DNA of 64,000 nt, taken from assembly GCF_921293095.1 (NCBI RefSeq), contig NC_060259.1, positions 26,729,812 to 26,793,811 on the forward strand, written 5' to 3'. How positions within the stretch are numbered: the first letter of the stretch is position 1; each line of letters opens with the position of its first letter. The DNA is from Ischnura elegans. Taxonomy: Eukaryota; Arthropoda; Insecta; Odonata; Coenagrionidae. Below the pieces are notes generated by a model, which saw only the letters and a list, made by a program, of their open reading frames with translations, had not been told where the DNA came from and did not search any database. The translations under genes and the position numbers were made by a program. Positions 23,701 to 38,700 of this stretch are shown here, one piece after another.

Positions 23701-26700
23701 AGCCTCTGCACTCTTGTCCCATTTTCTTTCTGAGAAGACACCCCTCGCTGAAGGCTTTAAGTTCAGCACATAATAATTCAGACATCAAAATAATTAACTG
23801 TTGTTGGTATACCACCCAGAGAACTTGAAAGTAGCACTTAGTATTAATTTTAACTTGCCTCAGTCTAATTTAGCTTATCAGTGTGAACCAAGCTGTCAGT
23901 GAGAGTTTGAAATATTCTTTGATTGACTTTGTAGATGTTACCCAGCATATTAAAGGTGAGTTTTGCTCAGCACATGACAGGGGTGGAAGTTTGGGTGTTC
24001 TTCTAGTCTAAGAAGATGAGTTAGGGGCTAATGATAGATTTCTGCTGAATAATTAGTGCACAATGATTATATAAACTATGCATCACAATTTAATCATCAC
24101 CATCAGAACTAGCTGCTAATAATCCACATAAATTTGTTTTATTTTGGCAATTTTGAAAAGTGAAGGAAGAAAAGAAGGCACGAGGTTCTACAAGAGGGGA
24201 GTGTAACATGGAACAGAGGAGTTGAAATACAAAGTGGGGAGGTAAGTGGGCTGCCTGCAAAGGTCAACACTGCCTTGGATTTCTGGAAAAGTAACACAAA
24301 ACTGAGGTTAGGATAAGGGAAGGGGGATTTGGACATTCATAATTTGCTTACCAAGGGCAACTTTAACACAGTATCATCAATATTCACACATTTAGAGCAG
24401 TGGACATTTCTTATGAGCTCCAAAAATAAAATGCTCCTCACTTTTTTTAATCTTCTCCTGATTTTTTTATACCGTTGATAAAGTAACGACTGATATCACA
24501 TACTCTGCTACAGAGGTCTTATCAAACTTATTGTCCATGTCCATGAAAATTTCTAATCTTGTTTTAAAGCTAAAATGTACTTCTCTTTTCCTTTCATTTC
24601 CCTCCATAGTGATAAATATAACAAGACCATTATGATTGCACACTTAGGTAATGCAACAATAGATGTAGAAGAAAACTAATAGAGACGGACAAACATGGGA
24701 AGGGTTGATGATGGATTTGGGAAGGGGTGGCTAGCAAGAAGGGATGAGAGTTGTCCAGCATATTACATGGATGAGTTTTTCTCAGAACATGGCAGTGGTG
24801 GGAGAATGCGTGTTCTTCCAGGCTGAGAGGAGGAGTTTAGGTGCTAATGATAGATTTCTGCTCAAGCGTTGGTTTGTGAAAAAAATTGGATATTATTAGA
24901 GCTCTCAATGTCTCAGAATGAACATGATATTGTCATAATGTTTTACAACAGCTGAGAAGAGGCTTTAAATACAAAATATTTTTTGCCATGAGACCAACTT
25001 CATCATAAGCAGGACTTATTACACTGCTTAGACTGCATTTGTTAAATTCAGGATTTTTTGCATGGCGAAAAGGCCCTTTTTGAAGGCAACAGTTTCCACT
25101 TTGTTAAGAGTGGAACTTCATTATAACTATGTTCATTATAAGTGGGCTCCCCTGTATTTGAATTTTAGGACAAAATGAAATGAATGAAGGCAAAGCCATT
25201 GATTTTAGCTATCACTGCTAATTCCAAAAATCCTAGCAAGAGATCTCAGTCATATCATAGAGATGACTATAAAATGTGAAGTCATTAATATATGCACTTT
25301 GATATTGGAGAGGAAAATAGGACCTCCTTAGGCATTAGTAAGCTTTTTGGGTGACAGTAGGGTGCTTGAATTTATGGCAATAAAGACTGACCCATGAGTA
25401 ATCAATTGTTTTTGGTGTGTCAGCTTATGCTTTCATAAGGAAATTGGCATTAAATTCTATCTTACCTCAAAATATAAGCAGCAGTGGCCACGAAGTCTCC
25501 ACCATCAGCAATCAAAATGGAATTCTCAGGAAGAACTTTTTCTAATTCATATAACACTTGCAATGGGTTCAAGTATTGACCAGAAATTTCCTTAGACAGC
25601 TGAAAAGTCAAGAAATTATAGTGAAAAGCACAAAGTGCGGTAAATCATCTACGTACTTGCTCATCATGAAAAGATTTTTACCATGTATGTAAATACTGAA
25701 AAAATATCTCCTACAATATGCACATTTACTTACATTCATTACAAAGAAATTTTGAATTGTCTTTGCATACATTTTTTTTAACAAGAGCTGCAAATTTGTT
25801 GCCAGTGATAGCAACACCAGCAATTTTGCGTACAATTTTGTGTGTGCATCGCAGCCACAAAGGAATATTTTCAAGTGAGAGACACAGGATATATAAGTAA
25901 CTATAACCGTACGATGTGTTCTTCATGGTGGCTGGTGAAACTCCTGAATCACCTGACAAGCTACAGCTACTCTTTCAATGAGAAATCTCCACAGATAGGT
26001 AAAGAGGCATTATTGTACAAATTAGGAGAACACATTGAGTTAAAATTTTCTTAGAAATGCCGCTTGGTGTAACTCTATACATAGTTACCCTGGCGTTGAT
26101 AATTTGCCAATGCCTTGATGCCAATGATCGATGATGATTTAAGAAAGCATCAAGGATCATCACTACTTTGACATAACCATCAATGCAGCACCAACATTAT
26201 CTTGATTTAAAATGAATATCAATGAAAAGTAAGGCCATTAAACGACTCAAAATGAAGATGGATCTAAACAAGAATTTTAGTCAACAATCTATTTATGCAT
26301 AAGAAAAAGAGAACAGGGGAATGGAAGAGCAATTCTTACCTTAAAATTGTCATCATCTTTCATTGCTTCTTTTTCTTTCAGCTTCGAGATCCATGATGCA
26401 TTGCACTGATAGTCATGCATGTATTTTTCCAAAGAAATAAGGAAATGAGCCACATCACCAACAACTGTTAATGTAGGACTCCAAAATGTTCCTGCATTCT
26501 AAATGAGAATAATAAAAAAGGAAAAACTGAGAAAAAAATACATATTAAATGCACACACACATTTTTATTTCACTTAAGTATGGCATAAAAAATAACTGAC
26601 TTGTAAGATAAGATCGTAAAAATGTCACCATATTATCATAGTAGTCACCATATCATGAAGTATATGTGCATAGAAAAAACTTCGACTGTTGGACTGCAAT

Positions 26701-29700
26701 GATTGAAATTTGGACTGAAATGATTGAAATCGGTACTTAGAAGTACATATTAAAATTAATAGGCACCTGCATTACTTTGGGAGGAGAAACTTCTTTGGGA
26801 CATCGTAACAATGAGTAAGTTATTAGTTTTAAGTACCTATAAAGATGAAGAGCACTGTATATGAGTCTCATCATCAAAATAGTGAAGTCCCAGCAAAAAA
26901 TGAACTGTGCAGTGAAAGGTCGAACTTTTATCCAAATGGGTGACTCAGAGAAAGTAATACCTCTGTACCCACTCCTTGAATGGTTTATTCCGCTATGGCA
27001 ACAAAAAGCCCTTTATTAGGACAGTGAGAAGCTGAAGGTGGACTAGCTCCAAATGTGAGAGCAAAATATTTTTCCCTCTAGTCTTCCTTTTATGTTTCGG
27101 TAGCCATGGTTTAGCATGGCACTCAAAATACATGAAATCACTGAACTTCACCCACTCCCATCAACAACAAAATAGTCAAACTTACTAGCTACAGTGCAAC
27201 CTCGATAAAACGAGACCCCACGATGCTCAAATAAACTCTCACTACAGCAAATTGTCGTTTTAGTGGCAGTAAAGCAAATAAGAGCCAATAAACCCATTAC
27301 CAACACTTATATTGGAACAGGATTGGTATGGCAACGGAGACAGTTCTATCCAATAAACGTTTAATGCCTTAATAACAAACAAGCCATTCAATTTATAAGC
27401 ATTGTACTAAATAAAAATCATGCAAAGCATTGCTTTGTCAATCATTATACCAATGCACACCAGACAAAGCCATTTTTTTTATGTACATTGTTCATTTACG
27501 TGATCAAGCTATTGTTTTGGTATTTTCCGCTGAAAATTCAAACTATTGCAGATAAAGCAGTATTATGGTTATTTAAAGCCTCAAATGCTCACATTGGCGT
27601 ATGTTTATTGTTCCTGTACATTTTGTGGAAAATATGTGAAATAATGTATCCCATTTGTTTCTGCAGACGAAAAAGGTGGAAGGTGGTCAAACGATCCTGC
27701 CTCGGAAGACCTTTTCTATAATCTAATATAATATCTTCATTATTCACTAAAAAGTCTGTCATACATTCTTAAAACGTTGTTTACGGATGGCGAGAATTCT
27801 CGAAATTTTTTTCCCGAACGTTCCGGACGGATGACGAAGATTCTCGTTATTTAGGCATGTCAACCTAAACAATTTTAAAGCGTACAATATGTATTCGCTT
27901 GCAATACGCTTTAAAATTGTTTAGGTTGATGCGCCTAAATGACGAGACTCTTCGTCATCCGTCTGGAACGTTCGGGAAAAAAATTAAGAGAATTCTCGCC
28001 ATCCGTACGCAACGTGTTAATGATGCGATTAAAATTGCCCATGTTTCAAAAAAGTTCCATTTTGAGAATTACACCCGCGACCTCATTGAAAGAATGCATT
28101 GAGTGTATCCACAGCACTGAAATAAAAACAATTTGAATTAAAATTGGTAATATAAGAAAAGATATTAACTTGAGTTTATTTCACGAAATATATAATGCAG
28201 ATATTATGCTGATGTCACTTAAGTAAAACAAAAGCAAGCTGCAAGCAACTGCGACCAATATAACATTCATCCAGGGTAGGTCCTGACTCTACGGAATACA
28301 AACTGACCCCCCTATTTTCCGCCACATCTTGCTGCTACGCAACATTGATACCAAAATGCCACCCAAGACTAGCAGAAAGGCAGCCAAGAAGGCCAGCAAG
28401 GCCCAGAAGAACATCTCCAAGGGAGACAAGAAGAAGAAGTGCAGTAGGAAGGAGAGCTACGCAATCTACACCTACAGGATGTTGAAGCAGGTCCACCCTG
28501 ACACCGGTATCTCCTCCAAGGCCATGAACTCCTTCGTCAACGACATCTTCGAGAGGATCGCCACCGAGGCTTCCCGTCTTGCTCACTACAACAAGTGCTC
28601 CACCATCACCTCGTGGGAGGTGCACACCACCGTCAGGCTCCTGCTCCCCGGTGAACTGGCCAAGCATGCCGTGTCCGAGGACACCAAGGCTGTGACCAAG
28701 TACACCAGCTCCAAGTAAATCTCTTGGTAGCCACCCAACGGCCTTTTTTAGGGCCCTACATCAATAAGTGTGATGTTTCCATAGATTACCTCAACGCCCA
28801 AACCGAAGTTCTACTTAAAAAGTCACTAAAGTAGTCCATATCCCATTTTCAGTGCTCACAAGTTCCTAATTGTTGCAATTACTTGCTTGGTTACCATAGC
28901 AACACATTGTTGATCATTCATCAATTAATTTCTTCCAACAGCCTGTGATTGCTGCCCTCTGATGGTCAATGAATTCCGGTAAGGGTAGTTTGACGGCATC
29001 TCCATACATGAAATGTTGTCACAAATCAATATTTTATGCAAAATTAATTTCTTCGTTGCTTTCTTAATTTATCCTTTGTCCCTCTATCGTGTCGATGAAT
29101 TTTTACAATCAATACATCAATAGTCCCTCGTAGCATCTCCACTATTCCACGTTGCATTTCATTCCGTACAGTGCGAACAAAGTTTGTCAAATTGCAGCGG
29201 CAAAAGACATTCATTAATGTTATTTTGCTGTAATAACTCATTTGCAACCAACGCCAAAGCGACTATGTCACCCACCTTTCTCAGTTAATTGGCTGAACAG
29301 TATCTCTTTCGTCAAACCGTTTATCCGTTATTTCACCATTTTCAGTTGAGTTCCTCAGAGAAAATTTGTTCCTCAGAGCAAATCCGTGAGGTGTGTGAGT
29401 GTGAGCGTGTTTTTCCTAATTTTATATTTTTGTCTATCCCTTCTATGTGAGTGGGCCACTGGCATGAGCGGAGGCTTCGAAAACCCGAATGTGTGGGTGA
29501 ATAAGACCTTTGCGGAAATTTATTCCTTAGAGCAAATCTGCAAGGTGAGTGTGTGAGCTGCGCGATTTTTTTGTTTCATTGTGTTTTATCCCCCCCTGTC
29601 AGCCCTTTAATTTCCCATCCCCCCACTTTGCCCACCAAAGAGTAAGGCCTTGGGGAACTTATTCTCTTCCAACTGTTCAACGGCCGTAGATCGTTCAATC

Positions 29701-32700
29701 AATTATATATTCCACTAGGATCAGAGTCCTTTCTTTCACAGCTTTGGGTTTACACCGCAGGCATCACCAGCAATTATGAATGGAGATAATGCTTTCCAGC
29801 TTTAAATTAGTATAACCATCCATCCATACATGTGAAGTTCTCGATTCTCAATTTATTACTGAAATACTCCGCTTTAGCCTTAAGTATAGCCTCATAGCCC
29901 CTTTCTCAGAAGTTTCCGCAGATTGAAGTAGGCATTACCACCTGAACAAAGCTCCTTCTAAATCTTCATGTTCTGCATTCCTCGGGTGCTTATATTTTTT
30001 TTAATTGTGCAGAGAAAATAGGAAGATAATTTAATTACACCTTTCTCGTATTGCTCCATTATTTTCATTTTCTCACTAACACGTGTTTCCCATTATCCTG
30101 ATATTTCCAAAATAGAAGGATATTTGGGATCACAGAGTGACTGCATTTTCTTTTCATTAACTCTTGCATTTTTATTGTGAAATTATTATTAATGCATCTC
30201 TTACTACATTGAATTTCTATGAAGCATTACTTTAGGCCACAGTTCTTCCAATTTGCTGACATATATTAACTATTATCATTCCCTCGGAGATATTCCACCA
30301 GACATGTATGTTCTTTTTGATTTCCAACTTGATTTCCACATGTATGTGCAAAGGACCAAAAAGTAAGGGAAGACAGCTAGTTTAACTAACTCTCTTTTTG
30401 CATTCAACACATGATATCACGAGGAAAGATATGTACTTGTAAAATAAAATCACCTTGAAAAATTTGTATTTTTCGTTTTTCCACTGAAAATGTTACTTTT
30501 AAATTTCCAATTATAATCACTATCATTATCGTAATAAAAAATAATCATGGATACCTACCAGAGTTGCTCGCTTTTTATCACGGTTCACTGTGACAATTTT
30601 AGCTTTTCTAGGAAAAGATTTCCCATAAGACAGCCTGAAATCACATACAGCTCCAGCAAGTAAAATGAAATCAGCATTTTTTAATGCTTCCTTTCGCCCA
30701 TGCCGGAACTAAATAAAAATGAGAGAAATTTATTACATGTAACATAATAAAATAAATTTGTCATTACAAATGCAGAGGTAACTTTTTTGGAAATTGAAAT
30801 GATATGCTTTCCATGATTTTAACTCTAAAACTACAACAGTCAATGACTTTTACTACCACTCTGTTTGAGAATAAATGAGGGAAGTCTTCTGCTGCCTCAC
30901 TTGAGAGTTAAGTTGGATGTCCACCCATATGATCTAGAGGATCAGGAAATATAAAATTGAACAAACTATTAATAATTCAAACAATATTATTAAATCGACA
31001 TGGAATGTCATTAAACATCTTGGCACTGCTTCAAATGTTGGAATCAAAAATCCTCCCTCTATGAACTTTGGAGGCATCAGAGTCTCGGAGCCTGAAGCGA
31101 TTGCTGACTTGTTTAACACTCACTTCTGTAATGTTGCCACAAAACTCCTCAAAAAGGCAAACACACCGAATCCCCCACAAAAGCACTTCCATCAAGCTAT
31201 GTTCCTTTTTCCCACAAATCAGGCAGAAATTATAAAAACTATCATCTCTTTTGGTAATAAATTTTCTACTGGCCTGGATGACATCCCTATGCCAGTATTG
31301 AAAGCTGTTGCACACATCATTGCACTACCCTTGGCTGATATCATAAACTCATCTTTCTCCTCTGGGTGCTTCCCTACAAATCTCAAATCTTCCCGAGTGA
31401 TACCTGTTCACAAAAAAGGTTCTCGCGAAAATGCAGATAACTACATACCTATATCCATCCTTTTTATTTTTTCGAAACTAATGGAAAAATTATTCTTCAC
31501 ACGTAAGTATGAATATTTGCCTTCAAAGAAGCTACTCCATGACAACCAACATGGTTTTCGGACTGGTAAATCCACTACAACAGCCTCCTTTGAGCTCATA
31601 AACGAAATACTTCTAGGCCTAAACGACAAATAACTCACCCTTGGAATTTTCTTTGACCTAAGTAAGACTTTTGATCTCATTGACCACAACATTCTAAAAA
31701 ATAAACTCTGTGCTTTCTGCATCGTCGGTTTGCCCCTTAAATGGATCCTATCTGAGTGAAAGGATGCAAGTTGTCTGCTATTCCATCAGTTACTCTACTG
31801 TTAAATCCAGTGCAATGAAACTCTCCTGAGGGGTACCCCAAGGGTCTCTCCTGGGACCGCTCCTATTCCTATTGTTCATCAATGACCTTCCAAACCACCT
31901 ATCCCATGGCAAATTAATTCTCTATGCAGACGATACATCTGCTATCATCACAGCTGACAGTCCCCAAAATCTAATCCATCTCAGAAATATTACTGTCAAC
32001 GAAATGCAACAATAGTGCAGCAAAAATAACCTCATGCTCAATGAAGAAAAAGCAGTCTTCCTTCAATTGCATGCATAAGAGATCCAATAAGGTAGATCTC
32101 TTCCCAAGTAATAATAAAAATCCACACGGAAACAGCATAAGTACCTCTAAGTTCCTTGGACTTATCATTTCCAAGACCCTAGATTGGTCACATCATATTC
32201 AAGTCACAATCAGCAAAGTATCTGTAGGCACCTTCATGATCAGGATGTTAGCACCAGTTGTCTCTCTAGATACTTTGAAAAAGCTGTATTTTGCAAAAAT
32301 ACACACTCACTTTTCCTATGGCATTGTGTTCTGGGGAAATTCAGCTGCCTCAAGTAGAGCTTTTTCTGCACAAAAGCAAGCCATCAAGGCAATGTTTCAA
32401 GTCTCTATACGAACCCCAGGAAAACCTCTTTTTTCCTATGCTAAAATCCTCACACTCCCTTTTTTATATATTTTGACATGTGCTTGCTTCATACACTCCA
32501 ACCGGGACAAATTTCCTGCAAATGCCTCTTACCACAATTACTCTACCCGCTCTAGAAATAATATACACACTCAGCAATACTCAAGTTCTCTCTGCCTGAA
32601 AGGCCCCTACCACTCCGCCTCTGCAATTTTTAATCACATCCCTGAGGAAATTAAATCCGTCTCTTCACCTGCCTTGTTTAAATGGAGGGTTAAAAATCTC

Positions 32701-35700
32701 CTATTCAGAAAGTGCTATTACAGTGTCTCTGAATACCTTGAAGACTCTCATAAAAACATATGATATTGAAATGTGTTTTTTTTTGGTTTTCCCTTTTCCG
32801 TATTTTTATTGTATATATTCCGTATAAGCGCATGTAAGAGGCGCACCTTTTTTCCCAGAAATTGCAGCCGAAAATGGGGGTGCGCCTCTTACACAAACTT
32901 CTTATCTTCCCCCCCTCCCATTCTCCGGTCGCAAGTCTAGTCAAGGGGAACTGAGTGGCCTTGGTTTTCAGCGTGAGTCAGTCATCTGAAACCCTGGGTC
33001 AAAAACAAGCGGCAGGGAGAGGAGTTTCTCCCTTTGTGACGTATTTTTAAAATGCTCCTGTTTGCTTTTCTTGTAAGCATCGCGCCGTCACGTCGGTAAC
33101 CCAGAGGTGAAAATGGAAAAGATTGCGTGGGGGTTTTTTGCTCCGGAGGGCACGCAAAATTTACTGCCACGAGTGCACATCCCACGGAATTTATACTGCA
33201 TATAGTAATTGCTTATCAAACGTAGAGAAACGCGTAGTTTTGAAGGACATACCTGGTTAATAGTCAACATCTGGTAGGGATGAAACACGTTTCTATTGTT
33301 CTCCTGTAACTTGATATTTTCCTATTTTCCAGTGGGGTCTTGGGAAGGAAAAAAAACTGCAGAGGTGTTGGCCGATGGAGGGCCGAGTGAGGTTCCGTTA
33401 AATCTATGACGTGGTTATTATCCTACGGCGCTGAGATTGCCCCGATTGTTCTCCAATCTCTTGGGAAGGTTCATGCTATGTGCCTTTCGTGTTTTGCCTT
33501 AAATTTTCCACGGCTGCAATTCTATTGCAATACTCTTGCGAGAGCTTTTAAACAAAATTGTTCGTGAGTAGGACTAGCATCGTAGAGGAACGGCGTATGC
33601 GAAGAGAGGATCGGAACTCTTTCTACTCCCTCTTATGCCGCTATTACTGCATTGCATTAGGAAATTGCATTAGGAAATTAGCATTGAAATAGGAAATTTT
33701 GATAACTGTCGAAATTCCAGGCATACGTCTGCAACACCGCATGATAGGATAAAAATGCCGCAATTTTTTTTTCTTTTTAACTTCGATGCTCAAAATAGGG
33801 GTGCGCCTCATACACACGCTTATATGGTATATACAAATGGTATACGCATCTCGTAATGTCTTTTGTACTTTTATATTGCATCTTTTTTTTGTATGCAAAT
33901 CTTGATGTAGCCATGAATTGTATTTTGCCAACGGTGATAAATAAATATTATTATTATTATTCATTTTTCTCTATCAATATGGGGTGCAGTCTGTCTTGAG
34001 TCCCTTTCTTAGCCTCATAAGGAGAAGAGTACCCTGCAAGTCTAATTTTTAATAGCTACATTTTCTCCTATAGCCCTCCTCATTCTGACAATAGTTGATG
34101 ATTGGCTTATAAAAATTGCCAAAGTAGAATTTCAATTGTACAGGCTTTTAAACCCAAAACCCTAACTTCAGATGTTCAAGTCATGGAATGAACACATTTG
34201 AATGAGTGTTGAAAGTTTATTACCCATGACACTCATATAATTTTGGTAGTCACAGGCTTTCTTCACTGAATTAAATATAGTTTGTAAATAGCAGGCAACA
34301 AGCCTAGAACCAGTTTGAATGATATGATGGCAACAGCCAATCATAGCAGTCACTTTTAATCTAAAGGTCATTATTCCATGTGCACCAAATTTACATCCAG
34401 TATTTACTTAATTGAAACTGAAATTTCAAATCACAAAATATTAAAATAATTATAAAATTGACAAGATAACTAACCTGAACATTGGATTCAGCTCCCAGGA
34501 GTCCTCGTGCCATCCCTCCAAGGTATGTGGGAACTCCCATTTGAATGAGAGCCTTCTGCAATGATGTAACTTCCTTTGGAATAAGCATGGCTTGACTGCC
34601 CACCACGAAAACTGGACACTGAGACTTTGATAGGAGCTCAGCCACTTTCTTCACTAGTAAGGGAACATGCAAGAGGTAAAATGCAATAAAACAGAAAGTA
34701 CATTCAGTACTAATTAAACTTAAATATTTTAATGCATCTGGCATTAAGGTTTGAATTTTTTCATGCGTACTCTTATTGGGATATGATGCTATGATCCAAA
34801 GAGTTTTCGATTTTCCACTATAATGAAGATAAAAAAACATGATGCAGAGACAAGAAAATTCAATGAATGGGCTGTGCTCCTGCCATCTTTCAACAGGTTG
34901 AAATTACCAGAGCCAGTTTGCCTGGTGCAGTGAGTTGATTTTAGGGATGTAATTCGATACCCGGCAAAATCACAATACCTCTCGATACTAGGTGGAACGA
35001 AGAATATGGAATTGATCAAACAAAACTGGTAATTCAATACCAATATTCACAGTAGAACCTCAGACTTATGAACCTCTACAAATTGATATGAACCTCCAGT
35101 TTGCAAAATCTCAATTTTTTGTTTTATAATCTATGTAACTAATCCGTAGCATAATTCATTTTCTGTTTCACGAGGTCCATTAGTTCACCAAATGCCCATA
35201 GCAATAGATGGAGCTGCCCAACTGAACAATCAATATAGCTTGGCAACATTTTCAATCAGAGCATGTAAATTTGTTGCCAACTTCCCTTCGTAAAACACAG
35301 CTTTGGTTCCCACTCTTTTTCAAAAGCATTTCAACATGGCCAAGCCAAATATCTTCATTCGGGACATCTCCACTTTGACAATCTCAACTTTTTCATTGGG
35401 AGTCATGATTACTTAAATTTCCTGACCTGAAATTTTCATTAGGAAACCAGGCCACTGACGCTTAGAAAATTTTGCCTCAAATTTTAAACGCTCCACTAGC
35501 ATTCTTCGCACAAGCTAAACTGCTGTATAACTGCAGTTCTGATTCCCCCATGTCCAAAATTCAATGGTGTCTAGATAATCCAGCCTTCATACCTTCCACC
35601 ACTGGTACGATCACCTTGGGCACTGCTCTTTCCTTACCCATTTTACTCAGCCTCACCTTTATGTAAACATGTCACCATCAATGGCCACCCAAATTTCTAA

Positions 35701-38700
35701 TGAAGGAAATAATAACCTAAAAGGGGCAGCCCTCCTCTAGCAGGGGCGCAGTCAGGAATTAAGGCTAGGGGAGGTTTTAGGCACTACTAATATGGGGTTT
35801 GGAGGGTATGGAATTCCCACCAATTTGCCCAGCAATGTTTGAGATAAATGGTTCAAAATGGTGAGTTTTACAGCTTTCTGAGGGATATTTTATTAATCCT
35901 TACACTATTTTATCAGTAATATTAACAAAATTAAGTAAAATAGATTAAACTTAAAAATTTCTCTGGGCTCTGGGGGGGGGGGGGTTATCCCCCTAAACCC
36001 CCCCTCGCTGCACCACTGTCCTCTATGACAATAAGAGTGCTTTTAAAGACCAATTTTTTTGCTAAGCTGCTTCTCAAAGTAAACAAGTCAAGGTGTCTAG
36101 CCATTTTGTGATTTCAAGAATCCACGGCCAGTTTGCATACAAAATGTGGATTTAGTCAAGGAAACGCTGCACTCAACATTCTGATTTCATCTTCGGGGAA
36201 TCAAATGGAATTGGTTGACTTTGCGGAGAAAACCTGTTGATTTAAGTACACCCATGTCTCGTATAGCGCAAGGGATGCGTTCCTTGGGGTCTTTGCGCTA
36301 TACGAATTTGCGTTATACGAGAGCGTTTTAACATTGGGAAGATAGGGATGCGTTCCTGGTAGCATAGGTCTTGGGTATTGAATTTCCTCTAAAACATATA
36401 TATTCCCATAAATAGCCTTAGAAAACATTATTTATATAATTTTTTATAGTTTAAAACATCTTTAAAGATAGTGTGCATGCATTAGAATACTTTTATTCAC
36501 GTTAAAAAAATTCTTACGTGCTTCTGAAATTCCCTCCTGTCGTGCGGGTGGGCTAACATCTGCTATCTCAGGGGTTCGTAATGCATTGCCGGCAGTGGAC
36601 GATTTTTCAAACCAGTCTAAAAACAACTATTGTGTTACCCAGGCCCTTTTGTCGCTCATCGAAGTGACAGACAAACGCTACTTTGAATGCCATTTCATAG
36701 CTAGCGGAGTTTATGAATGATAAATCATTTTTATTTGAAGTCCTCCGAGTCATTAGCAGCTACGTGAAACAGTATTTAAATGTCTTGAAGCATTCCCAGG
36801 TTTTCCTTCCCTGAAGGCTTTAGCGTAGACCCTCTACCTGGAAGTCAATCGCCCAATAACCTATGACGGCAAAAATTACGTCTTAACCAGTATTGCTTAA
36901 AAAAAACTCATTTCCACTAGCCCCACGCTTAATTAATGATCTAAATTAAATCATTCTGTTAAGGAGACGAGATAAATTACTTCGGTAGGCCGGCTATCTG
37001 GACCCAATGACGAGTAATCCTTTTGGCCATTGCACAGCAATGGATTTCGATTATTATATAAACAAAAAAGAAGATTTGAGGCAAGCAATAATATTTGTAT
37101 GCGTAAAATGATAGAAATTTCGTGTGTACTTAGCGCAAGTTCACGTTTTATCACGAGCGCGTTTAAGATTTTTGATTAGGCTACACTGCGTTGCAATGTT
37201 TCCCCGAGGAACGAATTTGCGCTATATCGAAATTGCGCTAATTGAAATTGCGCTATACGAGACATGGGTGTACTTGGTCATTTAAGCTGACAGTAGCACA
37301 CCTAACTATTATGTATCACTTTTAGCAATATGCCAGGATGCTCTGAAGATGGACAATGACAACAGATGCCTAAGAATCTGGTAGTATAAATATATATTAG
37401 AGATGGGTCGAATAGCAGATTTCTCGAATTCGAATATCGAATTCGAATATTAAATCATTGCTCGAATATTCGAATACCTCGAATTTCGAATACCTCGAAT
37501 ACTAAATGATGAATGCTGGATTATTTGACTCGGTTGCCCATGCAGCAGGCAACACAAGATTTTGGGGAGTAATTTTGATTTCCTTTAAATGATTCGAACA
37601 GGAATTTAGCTGATTAATGAATATTTTAATTTTATGGAAACAATTGGGCATATAATTAATTCAACTAACATCGCTTTGCCCCCACTCCTGCTGCCAAGTG
37701 CTAGCTGACAATCTGAGGCATTTTGCAAAATACAAGCTCTTTTCCACCGGATTTTCTTCAATTATTTTCAGTCCATCTTTCGGAGTTCTCACGAGATAAG
37801 AAGATGAATTGGAATTGCTATCAGGGAGAAAACAAATATTCTGAGAAAATATCCCTTCGTCTGTGACTGTAACAATAAAGATTTATAGCACCACTGATAA
37901 ATTGTAACTTGATATATGTTTTCGGAAAAAAATACCTCATCAACTTCGGAGATGCTTTGCTGCTCATATCGTGTTTCGCCAGAATGCTAAGTCTCCGTCG
38001 TATTTTGACACCTATTTCTTTGCGTAAAATGCTTAAATAAACTCAGAAATACTTCGTGTTTGGTCTTATTCTTTTTGAAATTACGCGCACATTACTAATA
38101 TTTCAATTCAATAAAGGTGTAACATCAATTGACGAAAGTCATTCTTAGACACCTTTTGTGCTAATAGATGACTCATGCAGCGGTTGACCTCCACAGAAAT
38201 GGGGAACTTCGAAGCTGGTAGGAAAAAAAAAGGTCAGTGGGGGAGAAAAGGGAGGGCCCGAAACACGTTTCTATTGTTCTCGTGTAACTTGGTATTTTTT
38301 TCGAAGCCAAGGTCTTCGTAATATGATCCCTGCGCGAGCTGTGACCTTTTTTTTCGAAGAAGAGGAAAGCCTCAGAGGGGGGCTAGTGCTGAATGGAGAG
38401 GGATACCGGATCTTGGGAAATGCGCTAATGTAAGTATCCCGCGGTACTCACACAGCAGTTGACCTCCAGAAATGGGGAACTTCGAATCAGGTAGCCAGAA
38501 AAAGGTCAGTGGGTGAGAAAAGGGGGGAGGGCGTGAAACACGTTTTTATTGTTCTCGTAACTCGATATTTTTTTCGGAGCAGGGGTCTTCGTAATGCGAT
38601 CCCTGCGCGAGCTGGGACCTTTTGTTTGATTTCGGAGAAGAGGAAAGCGTCAGAGTGGTTGAGGCAAGTGCTGAATGGAGGGGGATAGCGGATCGTGGGA

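Larger units (their letters stand above)
23167..25465. other. HACL2 intron 10 sequence, mostly unrecognised
   Basis: Holds a direct repeat (23930-24050 and 24750-24866) and a pogo-type end at 25105-25153. Otherwise nothing recognised. Open frames such as 24139-24336 have no signature. Confidence 0.4.
30930..33962 (+). mobile_element. Jockey/CR1-like LINE, decayed and interrupted
   Basis: Plus-strand LINE in HACL2 intron 7, antisense to the gene. It is 5' truncated before the RT domain, and its 3' UTR holds a 1-kb DNA element (32820-33827). After that, the UTR resumes and ends in GATAAATAAATATTATTATT at 33937-33962. It has the same tail type as the LINE at 3632-6525, but the two proteins differ clearly. 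Confidence 0.87.

Noticed and set aside
28356-28718. H2B as a processed (retrotransposed) pseudogene
   Set aside because: The copy keeps the non-polyadenylated histone stem-loop at the normal distance and has no poly(A) tail or clear flanking duplications.
35975-36005. G tract as a functional G-quadruplex element
   Set aside because: It is part of a hAT MITE that carries G and C runs, with similar tracts in other MITE copies; no sign of independent function.
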